From Betaproteobacteria bacterium (lineage in GTDB: Bacteria; Pseudomonadota; Gammaproteobacteria; Burkholderiales; Rhodocyclaceae), in assembly GCA_016720065.1 (NCBI GenBank), contig JADJXY010000002.1, positions 695,001 through 759,000 of the forward strand: a DNA stretch of 64,000 nt, read 5' to 3'. Under the pieces are notes generated by a model, which was not told the origin of the DNA, did not search any database, and saw only the letters and a program-made list of their open reading frames with translations. Each line of letters opens with the position of its first letter. The stretch's first letter is position 1. Positions 44,750 through 54,221 of the stretch are shown here, piece by piece. The translations under genes were made by a program, and so were the position numbers.

Positions 44750-45708
44750 TTTATTCGCGGGTCATCGGAACTGGCAGCTCGCTCCCGGGCGCTCCCGTGA
44801 CCAACGCCGATCTTGCAGCACGGGGCATCGATAGCGACGACGAGTGGATCGTCACCCGCACAGGCATCCGGCAACGTCATCTCGCCGCTCCCGGCGTCAC
44901 GGCAAGCGACCTGGGGCTCGAGGCAGCACACAAAGCGCTGGAAATGGCCGGAGTTGTGGCGGCTGACCTCGATCTCATCATCGTTGCCACCTCCACGCCG
45001 GATTTCGTTTTTCCCAGTACAGCCTGTCTTATCCAGGGGCGGCTTGGCAATCGAGGGGCGACGGCCTTCGATGTCCAGGCGGTGTGCGCTGGCTTCGCCT
45101 ATGCGCTGTCGGTGGCCGACAAATTCATCACCTCCGGTAGCCATCGCAGAGCCTTGGTGATTGGTGCCGAGGTGTTCTCGCGCATTCTGGATTGGCAGGA
45201 CCGGGGAACCTGTGTGCTGTTTGGTGACGGTGCCGGCGCCGTGGTGCTCGAGGCCTCGGATGAGCCGGGTATTCTTGCCACCGCGCTGCACGCGGATGGC
45301 AGCCAAAGCGGCCTCTTGAGCGTTCCTGGCCAGATTTGCGGAGGGCAGGTCAGCGGTGACCCCTTCCTGCGCATGGATGGTCAGGCGGTGTTCAAATTTG
45401 CGGTGCGCGTCCTCGCCGAAGTTGCAGAGGAGGTCTGTTCCAACTCTGGCCTCGAGCCTGCCGCCCTGGACTGGCTTATCCCTCATCAGGCCAATATCCG
45501 CATCATTGAAGCGACGGGCAAGAAACTTGGTGTTGCCCGCGAGCGGGTGGTGGTGACGGTGGACCACCATGGCAATACCTCGGCGGCGTCCATCCCCCTG
45601 GCGCTCGACGAAGCGGTCCGGGATGGGCGTATCCGCCCCGGACAGAAGGTTCTGGTAGAAGGTGTCGGCGGCGGCTTCACCTGGGGCGCCGTCTTGATGC
45701 AACTTTGA
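44746..45708 (+). CDS. fabH: 3-oxoacyl-ACP synthase III
   Basis: The 320-residue enzyme condenses acetyl-CoA with malonyl-ACP to start fatty-acid synthesis. The catalytic triad is visible as Cys in AVCAGFAYAL, His in PHQANIRIIE and Asn in DHHGNTSAAS. ATG 44746 overlaps the plsX stop (ATGA) and gives the standard N-terminus IYSRVIGTGSSLPG; longer in-frame starts lie inside plsX. Confidence 0.96.
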   Translation: MIYSRVIGTGSSLPGAPVTNADLAARGIDSDDEWIVTRTGIRQRHLAAPGVTASDLGLEAAHKALEMAGVVAADLDLIIVATSTPDFVFPSTACLIQGRLGNRGATAFDVQAVCAGFAYALSVADKFITSGSHRRALVIGAEVFSRILDWQDRGTCVLFGDGAGAVVLEASDEPGILATALHADGSQSGLLSVPGQICGGQVSGDPFLRMDGQAVFKFAVRVLAEVAEEVCSNSGLEPAALDWLIPHQANIRIIEATGKKLGVARERVVVTVDHHGNTSAASIPLALDEAVRDGRIRPGQKVLVEGVGGGFTWGAVLMQL

Positions 45709-45779
45709 TGGGTAGCCGCTGTACGGCGGGATTTCCGGCGTCGGCGTATTTACGTTTCCTCACCCGATAGGAGCAGGCG

Positions 45780-46703
45780 ATGTTTGCATTTGTCTTTCCG
45801 GGGCAGGGGTCCCAGAGCGTTGGCATGATGGCGGCCTACGGGGACGCCACTGTGGTGCGTTCCACCTTTGATGAAGCCTCGCAGGCGCTCGGGGATGACC
45901 TCTGGCAGATGGTGGCGGACGGCCCGGCCGAATTGCTGGCGCAGACCGTCAATACTCAGCCCGTCATGTTGACGGCCGCCATTGCTGCCTGGCGCTTGTG
46001 GCTGGACAAGGGGGGGCGCCAACCCGCCGTGCTGGCCGGCCATAGCCTGGGTGAATATTCAGCGCTGGTGGCGTCGGGGGTTATCGATCTGAAGGATGCG
46101 GTGCCCCTGGTTCGCCTGCGCGCGGCTGCGATGCAGGAGGCTGTTCCCCTCGGGACCGGCGCCATGGCGGCTGTTCTGGGGCTCGATGACGAGGGTATTC
46201 GTGCGGCCTGCGCCGAAGCGGCCCAGGGCGAGGTTGCCGAACCGGTCAATTTCAATGCCGCGGGGCAAACGGTGATTGCCGGACACAAAGCTGCCGTGGA
46301 GCGAGCCATGGAAGCCTGCAAGGCCCGCGGCGCGAAGCGTGCCGTCGCCCTGCCGGTCTCGGCCCCCTTTCATTCCTCGCTCATTCGTCCGGCGGCAGAC
46401 AAGCTTGCTGCCCGCCTCGCCGAGTTGGATCTTCTGCCTCCCCGCATTCCGGTTGTCAATAACGTCGATGTGGCGGTCGAGAGCGATGTCGTGCGCATCA
46501 AGGATGCCCTCGTGCGACAGGCTTACAGCCCGGTGCGCTGGGTCGAGACCATTCAGAAGATGGCGGCTATGGGGGTGAGCACGGTGGCCGAGTGCGGCCC
46601 CGGAAAGGTGCTGGCTGGGCTCACCAAGCGCTGTGCAGACGGGGTCAATGGCATCGCCCTGGCCGATGCAGCGGCCATCGAAGCCAATCTCGGGCTGGAG
46701 TGA
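45780..46703 (+). CDS. fabD: Malonyl-CoA:ACP transacylase
   Basis: The 307-residue enzyme loads malonate onto ACP. It begins FAFVFPGQGSQSVGMM, has the nucleophile Ser in AGHSLGEYSALVASG, and the catalytic His in VSAPFHSSLIRPA. AGGAGCAGGCG precedes the ATG. Its stop shares a base with the fabG start (TGATG). Confidence 0.96.
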   Translation: MFAFVFPGQGSQSVGMMAAYGDATVVRSTFDEASQALGDDLWQMVADGPAELLAQTVNTQPVMLTAAIAAWRLWLDKGGRQPAVLAGHSLGEYSALVASGVIDLKDAVPLVRLRAAAMQEAVPLGTGAMAAVLGLDDEGIRAACAEAAQGEVAEPVNFNAAGQTVIAGHKAAVERAMEACKARGAKRAVALPVSAPFHSSLIRPAADKLAARLAELDLLPPRIPVVNNVDVAVESDVVRIKDALVRQAYSPVRWVETIQKMAAMGVSTVAECGPGKVLAGLTKRCADGVNGIALADAAAIEANLGLE

Positions 46704-47449
46704 TGAGCATGTTGACTGGACAGGTAGCCTTGGTGACCGGCGCAACCCGGGGGATCGGGCGGGCCATCGCCCTCGAACTCGGGCGTCGGGGGGCCACGGT
46801 AGTGGGTACCGCAACCAGCGAAGCTGGGGCAGGGGTCATCTCCGCCTACCTCACCGAAGCTGGCTTGGGCGGGAGGGGCGGTGTGCTCGAAGTGCGGGAC
46901 GCAGCCCAGGTAGACGCTGCCATCGCGGCGATCGAAGCCGAGTTCGGGACCATCGCCATCCTGGTGAACAACGCCGGCATCACGAGAGATAACCTGGCCA
47001 TGCGCATGAAGGAGGACGAATGGGATGCGGTGATCGACACCAACCTCAAGGCGGTGTTCCGCCTGTCCAAGGCGGTCATGCGAGGGATGATGAAATCCCG
47101 CAGGGGCCGCATCGTCAATATCACCTCGGTGGTGGGTCACTCGGGCAATCCGGGACAAGCCAATTACTGCGCAGCGAAGGCCGGTGTTGCCGGCATGACG
47201 CGTTCCCTGGCGCGGGAACTCGGTAGCCGCAATATCACGGTCAATTGCGTGGCGCCAGGATTTATCGCCACCGACATGACCCATGATCTCGACGAGAAGC
47301 ACAAAGAGGCCATGCTGGCCGCGATTCCCTTGGGACGTGCGGGGACTCCCGAAGATGTCGCTGCGGCCGTCGCTTTTCTCGTGTCGCCGGCCGCCGGCTA
47401 CGTCACCGGAACGACGATTCACGTCAACGGTGGCATGTTCATGGATTGA
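46703..47449 (+). CDS. fabG: 3-oxoacyl-ACP reductase
   Basis: The 248-residue short-chain dehydrogenase has the NADPH motif VTGATRGIGRAIAL, the NNAGI segment, catalytic Ser in ITSVVGHSGN and the Y-x3-K pair in NYCAAKAGVAG. It reduces 3-oxoacyl-ACP. The ATG at 46703 overlaps the fabD stop; longer in-frame starts lie inside fabD. Confidence 0.96.
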   Translation: MSMLTGQVALVTGATRGIGRAIALELGRRGATVVGTATSEAGAGVISAYLTEAGLGGRGGVLEVRDAAQVDAAIAAIEAEFGTIAILVNNAGITRDNLAMRMKEDEWDAVIDTNLKAVFRLSKAVMRGMMKSRRGRIVNITSVVGHSGNPGQANYCAAKAGVAGMTRSLARELGSRNITVNCVAPGFIATDMTHDLDEKHKEAMLAAIPLGRAGTPEDVAAAVAFLVSPAAGYVTGTTIHVNGGMFMD

Positions 47450-47519
47450 TTTCCGGCAAGGCCGGCTTTTGGTAAACTCGCAGCGTTTATTACACCCCCA
47501 GGGGGAAGGAGTTCTTTCA

Positions 47520-47756
47520 ATGGATAACATCGTAGAGCGCGTCAAGAAGATCGTCGCCGAGCAACTCGGCGTGAACGAAGCCGACATCAAAAACGAGTCT
47601 TCGTTCGTTGACGATCTCGGCGCGGATTCGCTGGATACCGTCGAATTGGTCATGGCCCTGGAAGAGGAATTCGAGTGCGAAATCCCCGACGAGGAAGCCG
47701 AAAAGATCACTACCGTTCAGCAGGCGGTCGACTACGTCCTCGCCAACAAGAAGTAA
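47520..47756 (+). CDS. acpP: Acyl carrier protein
   Basis: The 78-residue acidic protein carries growing acyl chains on a phosphopantetheine arm at Ser37 in DDLGADSLDTVELVMALEEE. GGGGGAAGGAG precedes the ATG, giving strong translation as expected for this abundant protein. The holo-form is made by AcpS, encoded at 60548. A terminator follows before fabF. Confidence 0.97.
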   Translation: MDNIVERVKKIVAEQLGVNEADIKNESSFVDDLGADSLDTVELVMALEEEFECEIPDEEAEKITTVQQAVDYVLANKK

Positions 47757-47778
47757 TCCATCCTGGTTTCGGCGGCAG

Positions 47779-47804
47779 AGGCCGGCCCGCGGGCCGGCCT
47801 TTAC
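47779..47804 (+). terminator. Hairpin between acpP and fabF
   Basis: GGCCGGCCC and GGGCCGGCC form a 9-bp stem followed by TTTA. It probably gives partial termination, producing excess acpP mRNA over fabF. Confidence 0.7.
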
Positions 47805-47828
47805 GCATTCAAATACGGAGTGCACACC

Positions 47829-49067
47829 TTGGCACGTCGCAGAGTCGTCATCACAGGCCTGGGTTTGGTTAGCCCGGTCGGCAATACCGTGGACGAGGGT
47901 TGGTCGAACCTCATCGCCGGGCGGAGTGGGATCGCCACGATCACCAAATTCGATGCCTCAGCCTTTTCCGCGCATATCGCTGGAGAAGTGAAGGGTTTCG
48001 ACATCGGGGCCTATCTGGCCCCGAAGGAATCCCGGCGCATGGATACCTTCATCCACTTCGGGATGGCGGCCGCCATTCAGGCCGTGCGCGATGCGGGGCT
48101 CGCCGAGAATGCGGCCGACCCTGAGCGGATCGGGGTTGCCATTGGTTCAGGGATCGGCGGTCTGCCTCTGATCGAGGCGACCAAGGATGACTATCTGGCT
48201 GGCGGTCCCCGCAAGATTTCGCCGTTTTTTGTCCCCGGTTCCATCATCAACATGATTTCCGGCAACCTCTCGATCATGTTCGGATTCAAGGGCCCCAATA
48301 TCGCGTTGGTCACGGCCTGTACCACCGGAACTCACTCCGTGGGTGAGGCCGCGCGCATCATCGAGTATGGCGATGCCGACGTGATGGTCGCGGGTGGTGC
48401 CGAGGCGACGGTATCCCCTTTGGGCTTGGGCGGATTCTGTGCAGCCCGCGCACTGTCCACACGCAATGACGATCCGGCCACCGCCAGCCGCCCCTGGGAC
48501 CGGGATCGCGACGGCTTCGTGCTTGGCGAAGGTGCCGGGGTGATGGTCCTTGAGGAGTACGAGCATGCCAAGGCCCGTGGCGCAAAGATCTACGCGGAGG
48601 TGGCAGGCTATGGCATGAGCGCCGATGCCTTCCACATGACGCAGCCTGCGGAAGACGGGGACGGAGCACGGCGCTGCATGTTGGCTGCGCTCCGCAATGC
48701 CGATCTGGCACCGGGTGACATCCAGTACATCAATGCTCACGGAACCTCGACTCCCCTGGGGGATGTTGCGGAAACCCAGGCAGTCAAGCGCGCTTTTGGC
48801 GAGGCTACCAAGAACCTGGTCATGAATTCAACCAAATCCATGACGGGGCATCTCTTGGGTGCCGCAGGGGGAATAGAAGCCGTATTCACCGCCCTGGCGA
48901 TTCACCATCAGATTTCGCCTCCGACGATCAACATCTTCAACCAGGATGAGCGCTGTGACCTGGACTACTGTGCGAATCAGGCACGCAAGATGAAGATCGA
49001 AGCGGCCATTTCCAATTCCTTCGGGTTTGGCGGAACCAACGGGACGGTGGCTTTCCGGCGTATCTGA
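47829..49067 (+). CDS. fabF: 3-oxoacyl-ACP synthase II
   Basis: The 412-residue condensing enzyme elongates acyl-ACP. The catalytic Cys is in VTACTTGTHSVGEAARI and the two His in NAHGTSTPLGD and GHLLGAAGGIEA. A TTG start at 47829 is preferred: ACGGAG lies eight bases before it and it yields ARRRVVITGLGLVSPVGN, the family N-terminus. A GTG at 47820 is in frame but its own ribosome-binding site would overlap it. This is the last fatty-acid gene of the cluster. Confidence 0.94.
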   Translation: MARRRVVITGLGLVSPVGNTVDEGWSNLIAGRSGIATITKFDASAFSAHIAGEVKGFDIGAYLAPKESRRMDTFIHFGMAAAIQAVRDAGLAENAADPERIGVAIGSGIGGLPLIEATKDDYLAGGPRKISPFFVPGSIINMISGNLSIMFGFKGPNIALVTACTTGTHSVGEAARIIEYGDADVMVAGGAEATVSPLGLGGFCAARALSTRNDDPATASRPWDRDRDGFVLGEGAGVMVLEEYEHAKARGAKIYAEVAGYGMSADAFHMTQPAEDGDGARRCMLAALRNADLAPGDIQYINAHGTSTPLGDVAETQAVKRAFGEATKNLVMNSTKSMTGHLLGAAGGIEAVFTALAIHHQISPPTINIFNQDERCDLDYCANQARKMKIEAAISNSFGFGGTNGTVAFRRI

Positions 49068-49086
49068 TCCGCGAGAGGAGAATGGG

Positions 49087-49533
49087 GTGCGGTTTCCGGT
49101 CGTCATCGGGCTGCGCCCATCTTTTTTCCTGCGCGGTGCAGGGCTTCTTGCCCACGGGGTAGCGGCCTCGGCTCTTCTGGGGCTGGACCTGGGCCTGGGG
49201 GGCATCGCTGCGTTGGCTTTGGTCGTCTTGGGTGCCCTCTTGGCCTGGAGGGCAGGGCGGCCGAGCATCGTCGGCCTCAAGTTGCTTGCCGATGGGCGAA
49301 TCGAGATCGCCGCCTCCCTGGACGAATGGCGCTCGGCCGAGGTGATTCCCCCGCTACGCATTCACCCCTGGCTGACGGTCCTGCGCGTTCGGAGCGAGGA
49401 TTCGGCCCATGTACTTGCCATCGCGCCGGACAGTCTCGCGTGTGAAGATTTTCGTCGCTTGAGGCTGTGGCTTGCTTGGCGACGGCGGCCCGGCACGGAC
49501 CTGAGGCTCGGTCCGGAAACTGTGTCCGGCTGA
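49087..49533 (+). CDS. YgfX-like membrane protein
   Basis: The 148-residue protein has two N-terminal membrane segments (about residues 16-55) and a soluble tail with LKLLADGRIEIA and LRIHPWLTVLRV, as in the YgfX/CptA family of inner-membrane proteins. YgfX works with SdhE and affects cytoskeletal proteins in E. coli; no sdhE is near here. The GTG at 49087 is preferred because GAGAGGAG lies upstream. It follows fabF by 19 bases. Confidence 0.7.
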   Translation: MRFPVVIGLRPSFFLRGAGLLAHGVAASALLGLDLGLGGIAALALVVLGALLAWRAGRPSIVGLKLLADGRIEIAASLDEWRSAEVIPPLRIHPWLTVLRVRSEDSAHVLAIAPDSLACEDFRRLRLWLAWRRRPGTDLRLGPETVSG

Positions 49534-49597
49534 GCGCCGCTTCATCTCGGAATGTCCGCGGTACGTCGTGCCGGAAAGGTTCAGGAGTCGCCTGGTA

Positions 49598-51172
49598 CTA
49601 GCGCTTTCCGCGTCGCTTGAGAACCGTACTGCGTGGGACTTTTCGGGTCTCCGGATAGTCCCGTGACGAGTGAAGCCCTCGGCTTTCCCGACGCTTCATG
49701 GCACAGCGCACGATCAGATCTGCCGTCTCGACAAGATTGCGCAGTTCTATCAGGTCGTGACTGACCCGGAAATTGGCATAGAACTCATCGATTTCCCGCT
49801 TGAGCAAACGAATGCGGTGCGAGGCCCGTTTCAGGCGCTTGGTAGTCCGCACGATGCCGACATAATCCCACATGAAGCGGCGCAACTCGTCCCAGTTGTG
49901 AGAAATGACCACTTCTTCGTCGGCATCAGTCACCCGGCTTTCGTCCCAGGCAGGCAGGGCTGGGACGGCCGCCGGAGACGAGGCGAGGATGTCGACCACC
50001 GCCGCTTCGGCGAAGACGAGGCATTCCAGGAGTGAGTTCGAGGCAAGGCGATTGGCGCCGTGCAAGCCGGTGCAAGAGGCCTCACCGGCCACGTAGAGAC
50101 CCGCAAGATCGGTTCGCCCCTGCAGGTCGCAGACGATGCCTCCGCAGGTGTAGTGGGCCGCCGGTACGACCGGGATGGGATCGCGGGTGATGTCGATGCC
50201 CAGTTCCAGGCAGCGGGCGTGAATATTGGGAAAGTGCCCGCGGATGAAATCTTCACCTTTGTGGGCGATGTCCAGGAAGACGCAATCCAGGCCGCGCTTC
50301 TTCATCTCGAAGTCGATGGCGCGGGCGACCACGTCGCGGGGGGCGAGTTCGGCCCGCGGATCGTGTTCGGGCATGAAGCGGGTGCCATCCGGGAGCCGTA
50401 GCAGACCCCCTTCGCCGCGCACCGCTTCAGAGATGAGAAAGGACTTGGCCTGGGGGTGATACAGGCAGGTTGGATGGAACTGGATGAACTCCATGTTGGA
50501 GACGCGGCACCCTGCTCGCCAGGCCATGGCAATGCCGTCTCCGGTGGAGGTGTCTGGGTTGGTCGTGTAGAGATAGACCTTGCCCGCTCCCCCTGTCGCA
50601 ATCAAGGTATGTGGTGCTCCCAGGGTGACGACACGGTCCATGCGGGTGTCGAGCACGTAGGCGCCATGACAACGGTCTTCGCTGCTGCCCAGCTTGGCTG
50701 CCGTGATCAGATCGACAGCAATGTGATCTTCCAGCACCGTGATGTTCGGGTGGGCCCGAACCCTGCGGGTCAGGGTCTCCTGCACTGCCTGGCCGGTGGC
50801 ATCGGCGACATGGATCACGCGGCGGGCACTGTGACCGCCTTCCCGGGTCAGATGGTAGCCGGAGTCGTCCTGGGTGAAGGGGACTCCCTGGTCGATCAGC
50901 CATTCGATGGCGCGGCGGCCGTTCTCGACCACGAACCGTGTCGCACCCGGGTCGTTCAGCCACGCACCGGCAATGAAGGTATCCCGGATATGGGCGTCTA
51001 TGGAATCCTGACTGTCGAGGACGGCTGCAATGCCGCCCTGGGCCCAGCCCGAGGCACTGTCTTCGAGCGCACGTTTGCTGACCAATGCCACGCGGCAGCG
51101 GTCGGCAAGGCGCAGGGCGGCAGATTGTCCGGCGAGGCCGCTACCAATGATAAGGACGTCGAAGGAATTCAC
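49598..51172 (-). CDS. nadB: L-aspartate oxidase
   Basis: The 524-residue flavoprotein oxidises aspartate to iminoaspartate, the first step of NAD synthesis. The FAD motif DVLIIGSGLAGQSAALRLA is at the N-terminus, with GWAQGGIAAV, EFIQFHPTCLYHP, CGGIVCDLQGRT and GEASCTGLHGANRLASNSLL following. The C-terminal helical domain is complete. It is divergent from rpoE over a 159-base region. Confidence 0.95.
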   Translation of the reverse strand: MNSFDVLIIGSGLAGQSAALRLADRCRVALVSKRALEDSASGWAQGGIAAVLDSQDSIDAHIRDTFIAGAWLNDPGATRFVVENGRRAIEWLIDQGVPFTQDDSGYHLTREGGHSARRVIHVADATGQAVQETLTRRVRAHPNITVLEDHIAVDLITAAKLGSSEDRCHGAYVLDTRMDRVVTLGAPHTLIATGGAGKVYLYTTNPDTSTGDGIAMAWRAGCRVSNMEFIQFHPTCLYHPQAKSFLISEAVRGEGGLLRLPDGTRFMPEHDPRAELAPRDVVARAIDFEMKKRGLDCVFLDIAHKGEDFIRGHFPNIHARCLELGIDITRDPIPVVPAAHYTCGGIVCDLQGRTDLAGLYVAGEASCTGLHGANRLASNSLLECLVFAEAAVVDILASSPAAVPALPAWDESRVTDADEEVVISHNWDELRRFMWDYVGIVRTTKRLKRASHRIRLLKREIDEFYANFRVSHDLIELRNLVETADLIVRCAMKRRESRGLHSSRDYPETRKVPRSTVLKRRGKR

Positions 51173-51331
51173 GCGGTTTGCGAGGGGAGGGGTAGATTCG
51201 GCCGGGGACTATACCATGTCCAATGGTTACACACGGTCACAAACCGGGATGGTCCCTGGGGTTTGGCGCGAATACTTCGCGCTATACTCCCCCCACAACA
51301 AGCATTAGACCCTCAGGGAACGCGGCAAGCG

Positions 51332-51931
51332 ATGAGTGAGCGCGAGATTGATCAGGCCTTGGTCGAGCGAGCCCAAGGTGGCGAGCGGCACGCCTTTGAC
51401 CTCTTGGTGAGCAAATACCAGCGCAAGTTGGGCCGTTTGCTGTCGCGTTATATCCGGGATGCCGCCGAGGTCGAGGATGTGGCTCAGGAAGCGTTCATCA
51501 AGGCCTACCGTGCCTTGCCGGCCTTCCGTGGTGAGAGCGCTTTCTATACCTGGCTCTACCGCATTGGCATCAATACGGCCAAGAATTACCTGGTTTCCCA
51601 GGGGCGGCGTGCTCCCACCACGACCGAATTCGATAGCGAAGAGGCCGAAACCTTCGAGGATGGCGACCAGCTCAGGGATATCAACACGCCCGAGAGCGTC
51701 CTGCTTTCCAAACAGATTGGCGAAACCGTCAATAGTGCCGTCGAAGCCTTGCCGGACGAACTGCGCACGGCCATTGTGCTGCGGGAGATCGAAGGCATGT
51801 CCTACGAGGAAATCGCCCAGATCATGAATTGCCCCATCGGGACCGTCCGTTCGCGGATTTTTCGGGCTCGGGAGGCCGTGGCGGCCAAACTGCGCCCTCT
51901 GCTGGATACGGCTCCAGATCGGCGTTGGTGA
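51332..51931 (+). CDS. rpoE: RNA polymerase sigma factor RpoE (extracytoplasmic stress)
   Basis: The 199-residue ECF sigma factor has region 2 (FDLLVSKYQRKLGRLLSRYI, DVAQEAFIKAYRALPAFRG, FYTWLYRIGINTAKNYL) and region 4 (LPDELRTAIVLREIEGMSYE, then IAQIMNCPIGTVRSRIFRAR). It directs transcription of envelope-stress genes. AGGGAACG lies before the ATG. The stop overlaps the rseC start by one base (TGATG). The usual anti-sigma genes rseA and rseB are absent. Confidence 0.96.
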   Translation: MSEREIDQALVERAQGGERHAFDLLVSKYQRKLGRLLSRYIRDAAEVEDVAQEAFIKAYRALPAFRGESAFYTWLYRIGINTAKNYLVSQGRRAPTTTEFDSEEAETFEDGDQLRDINTPESVLLSKQIGETVNSAVEALPDELRTAIVLREIEGMSYEEIAQIMNCPIGTVRSRIFRAREAVAAKLRPLLDTAPDRRW

Positions 51932-52353
51932 TGGACGACTCGACCACCGTCGTAGCAGCCGTCGTGCGCGAGCTGCAGGGGGGCGAGGCCCTGGTCGAAG
52001 TGACTCAGGCAGGGTGTGGGCGCTGCCACGAGAGTGGCGGTTGCGGCGGACGGAATCTCGCGCGCATGCTGTGTTCGACGCCCCGGGTTTATCGCGTTGC
52101 CAACCCCCGGGGGGCCGTAGTTGGCGAGCGTGTCGAAGTCGGAATAGCGGATGGCGCGGTGCGCCGGGGCGCGAATCTGGCTTATGGGCTTCCACTTTTG
52201 GGATTGGTCGGCGGGGCCCTGGTCGGATCCTGGATGGGCGGCGATACGGCGGCCATGCTCGGTTCCCTGATCGGTCTTGGCGGGGCCTGGATCGTGCTCC
52301 GCCGGTTTGTGCGCACCCAGGTGCAGCCGACCATCATCGAGCGTTTGCAGTGA
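51931..52353 (+). CDS. rseC: RseC/MucC-like positive regulator of sigma E
   Basis: The 140-residue protein has an N-terminal cysteine cluster (CGRCHESGGCGG) and two membrane segments (NLAYGLPLLGLVGGALVGSW and AAMLGSLIGLGGAWIVLRRF), the RseC pattern. RseC modulates sigma-E activity and is also linked to SoxR reduction. It starts on the last base of rpoE, so it takes the place normally held by rseA. Confidence 0.88.
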   Translation: MDDSTTVVAAVVRELQGGEALVEVTQAGCGRCHESGGCGGRNLARMLCSTPRVYRVANPRGAVVGERVEVGIADGAVRRGANLAYGLPLLGLVGGALVGSWMGGDTAAMLGSLIGLGGAWIVLRRFVRTQVQPTIIERLQ

Positions 52354-52466
52354 TCTCTCGCCCTGAGTTCCATGCTTTTCCCGCTTGAAGGCGGTGGCCA
52401 CTAGCGGTCGCGATTCCGCTCACGGGAATCTGCCTGGTTTCTTCGTCTGTTTCGGAGTTTTTTGTC

Positions 52467-53915
52467 ATGAAGCGTCTATTGGTCCATGCTTGCCTGTTCT
52501 TTTATTGCGCCTTCGCTCTTGCGGAAGTTGCACCAGGGCGGGTTCTGCCGGACTTTGCCGATCTGGCGGAAAAACAGGGGCCATCCGTGGTCAATATCAG
52601 CACCACCCAGGTCGTCCGGGGGCGCACCCCGTTCGGGGTACCGCTGGACGAGAACGATCCCATGTTCGAATTCTTCCGGCGTTTCATTCCCCGGCAGCCG
52701 GGAGGCGCGCCCCAGCGGGAATTCGAGAGCAAGTCCCTGGGCTCGGGTTTCATCATCAGCGCCGACGGATACATCCTGACCAATGCGCATGTCGTCGAGA
52801 CCGCCGACGAAATTACGGTGCGCCTGACCGACAAGCGGGAATTCAAAGCCAAGGTCATCGGCGCCGACAAGCGGACCGACGTGGCGCTTATTCGCATCGA
52901 GGCGTCGGGCCTGCCCACGGTGCGGCTGGGCGACCCTGCTCAGACGCGGGTCGGCGAGTGGGTTGTCGCCATCGGTTCGCCCTTCGGGTTCGACAATTCG
53001 GTGACCGCCGGTATCGTTTCCGCCAAAGGGCGTTCATTGCCCCAGGAGAACTATGTGCCTTTCATTCAGACTGACGTCGCCATCAATCCGGGCAATTCCG
53101 GAGGGCCGCTGTTCAATCTGAAGGGAGAGGTTATCGGCATCAACTCCCAGATATACAGCCGCAGTGGGGGATATATGGGGCTTTCCTTTGCCATCCCCAT
53201 CGATGTGGCGATGGAAATTCAGGGGCAACTGCGCAGCCAGGGTAAGGTCAGCCGCGGTCGATTGGGGGTCGTGATCCAGGAGGTCAGCAAGGAACTCGCC
53301 GAGTCCCTGGGGCTTGCCAAACCCATGGGGGCCATCGTGAATGCGGTGGAAAAAGGCGGTCCCGCAGAAAAGGCCGGCCTGGAGGCGGGGGACGTCATCC
53401 TGAAGTTCGACGGTCGCCCAATCAATATGTCGGCGGATTTGCCAAGGGTCGTCGCCGCAACCAAGCCTGGAACGAAGTCGGTTGTACAGGTATGGCGCAA
53501 GGGCGTGACGCGGGACATCGCCATCACGGTGGGCGAATTCGTCGAAGAGGGGGGCCGGCCCAGGGTTGGGAGCGGTCCAAAACCGGCCGAGCAGGCCGCC
53601 AATCGGCTGGGGCTGGTAGTCAGCGAACTCTCGGAGGAAAAGCGCAAGGAGCAGAAGATATCCGGCGGACTGCTCATCGAGGACATCAAGGGCAGCACCG
53701 CCCGTGCGGACCTGCGCCCGGGGGACATCATCCTCGCCCTCATCGCCAAGGGGGCGACAACCGAGGTGCGAACCGTCGATCAGTTCAACAAGCTGCTTGG
53801 CCAATTCGACCGCAACTCGAACATCACGCTGCTCATCAAGCGGGGCGAGAGCCAGACTTTCGTGACCATCAAGGCCACCAACGGCAGTGGTGGAGGTCCC
53901 GGTGGCAACGGGTGA
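52467..53915 (+). CDS. mucD: Periplasmic serine protease, DegP/MucD-like
   Basis: The 482-residue protease has a signal peptide (MKRLLVHACLFFYCAFALAE), the trypsin-like triad His in NAHVVETADE, Asp in RTDVALIRIE and Ser in NPGNSGGPLFNLKGE, and two PDZ domains. It degrades misfolded envelope proteins. It is the usual last member of the sigma-E operon and probably a target of it. Its end overlaps the glutaredoxin-like gene. Confidence 0.95.
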   Translation: MKRLLVHACLFFYCAFALAEVAPGRVLPDFADLAEKQGPSVVNISTTQVVRGRTPFGVPLDENDPMFEFFRRFIPRQPGGAPQREFESKSLGSGFIISADGYILTNAHVVETADEITVRLTDKREFKAKVIGADKRTDVALIRIEASGLPTVRLGDPAQTRVGEWVVAIGSPFGFDNSVTAGIVSAKGRSLPQENYVPFIQTDVAINPGNSGGPLFNLKGEVIGINSQIYSRSGGYMGLSFAIPIDVAMEIQGQLRSQGKVSRGRLGVVIQEVSKELAESLGLAKPMGAIVNAVEKGGPAEKAGLEAGDVILKFDGRPINMSADLPRVVAATKPGTKSVVQVWRKGVTRDIAITVGEFVEEGGRPRVGSGPKPAEQAANRLGLVVSELSEEKRKEQKISGGLLIEDIKGSTARADLRPGDIILALIAKGATTEVRTVDQFNKLLGQFDRNSNITLLIKRGESQTFVTIKATNGSGGGPGGNG

Positions 53916-54162
53916 CACAGCGGAACCCCTCGTGCTGGTGAGCCGAAGCTACTGCCACCTGTGTCAGGACATGGAAGCGGCTGTGGCGCCTCTGGCGCTT
54001 GAATTCGGCATCGGGCTGCACGTATTGGATGTGGACGCCGACGCCGAACTCGAGGCCCGCTATGATGAACTCGTTCCTGTCCTGCTCCACCGGGGGAATG
54101 AGCTGTGCCACTACTTCCTGGACGGACTCAAAGTCCGTGAGTATTTGGCCGGAATCCGCTAA
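53887..54162 (+). CDS. Glutaredoxin-family small protein
   Basis: The 91-residue protein has VLVSRSYCHLCQDMEAAVAP with a C-x2-C site, and VPVLLHRG containing the cis-proline, so it is a thioredoxin-fold protein of the DUF836 type. The GTG start lies 29 bases inside mucD; a second GTG at 53899 is possible. It may supply reducing power to an unknown partner and is common between mucD and lepA. Confidence 0.82.
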   Translation: MVEVPVATGDTAEPLVLVSRSYCHLCQDMEAAVAPLALEFGIGLHVLDVDADAELEARYDELVPVLLHRGNELCHYFLDGLKVREYLAGIR

Positions 54163-54221
54163 AATCGCGGGTTTCCGGAATTCGCCCAGGGCGCCTGCCA
54201 GCGCCCTTTTTTTCGAGCCGC

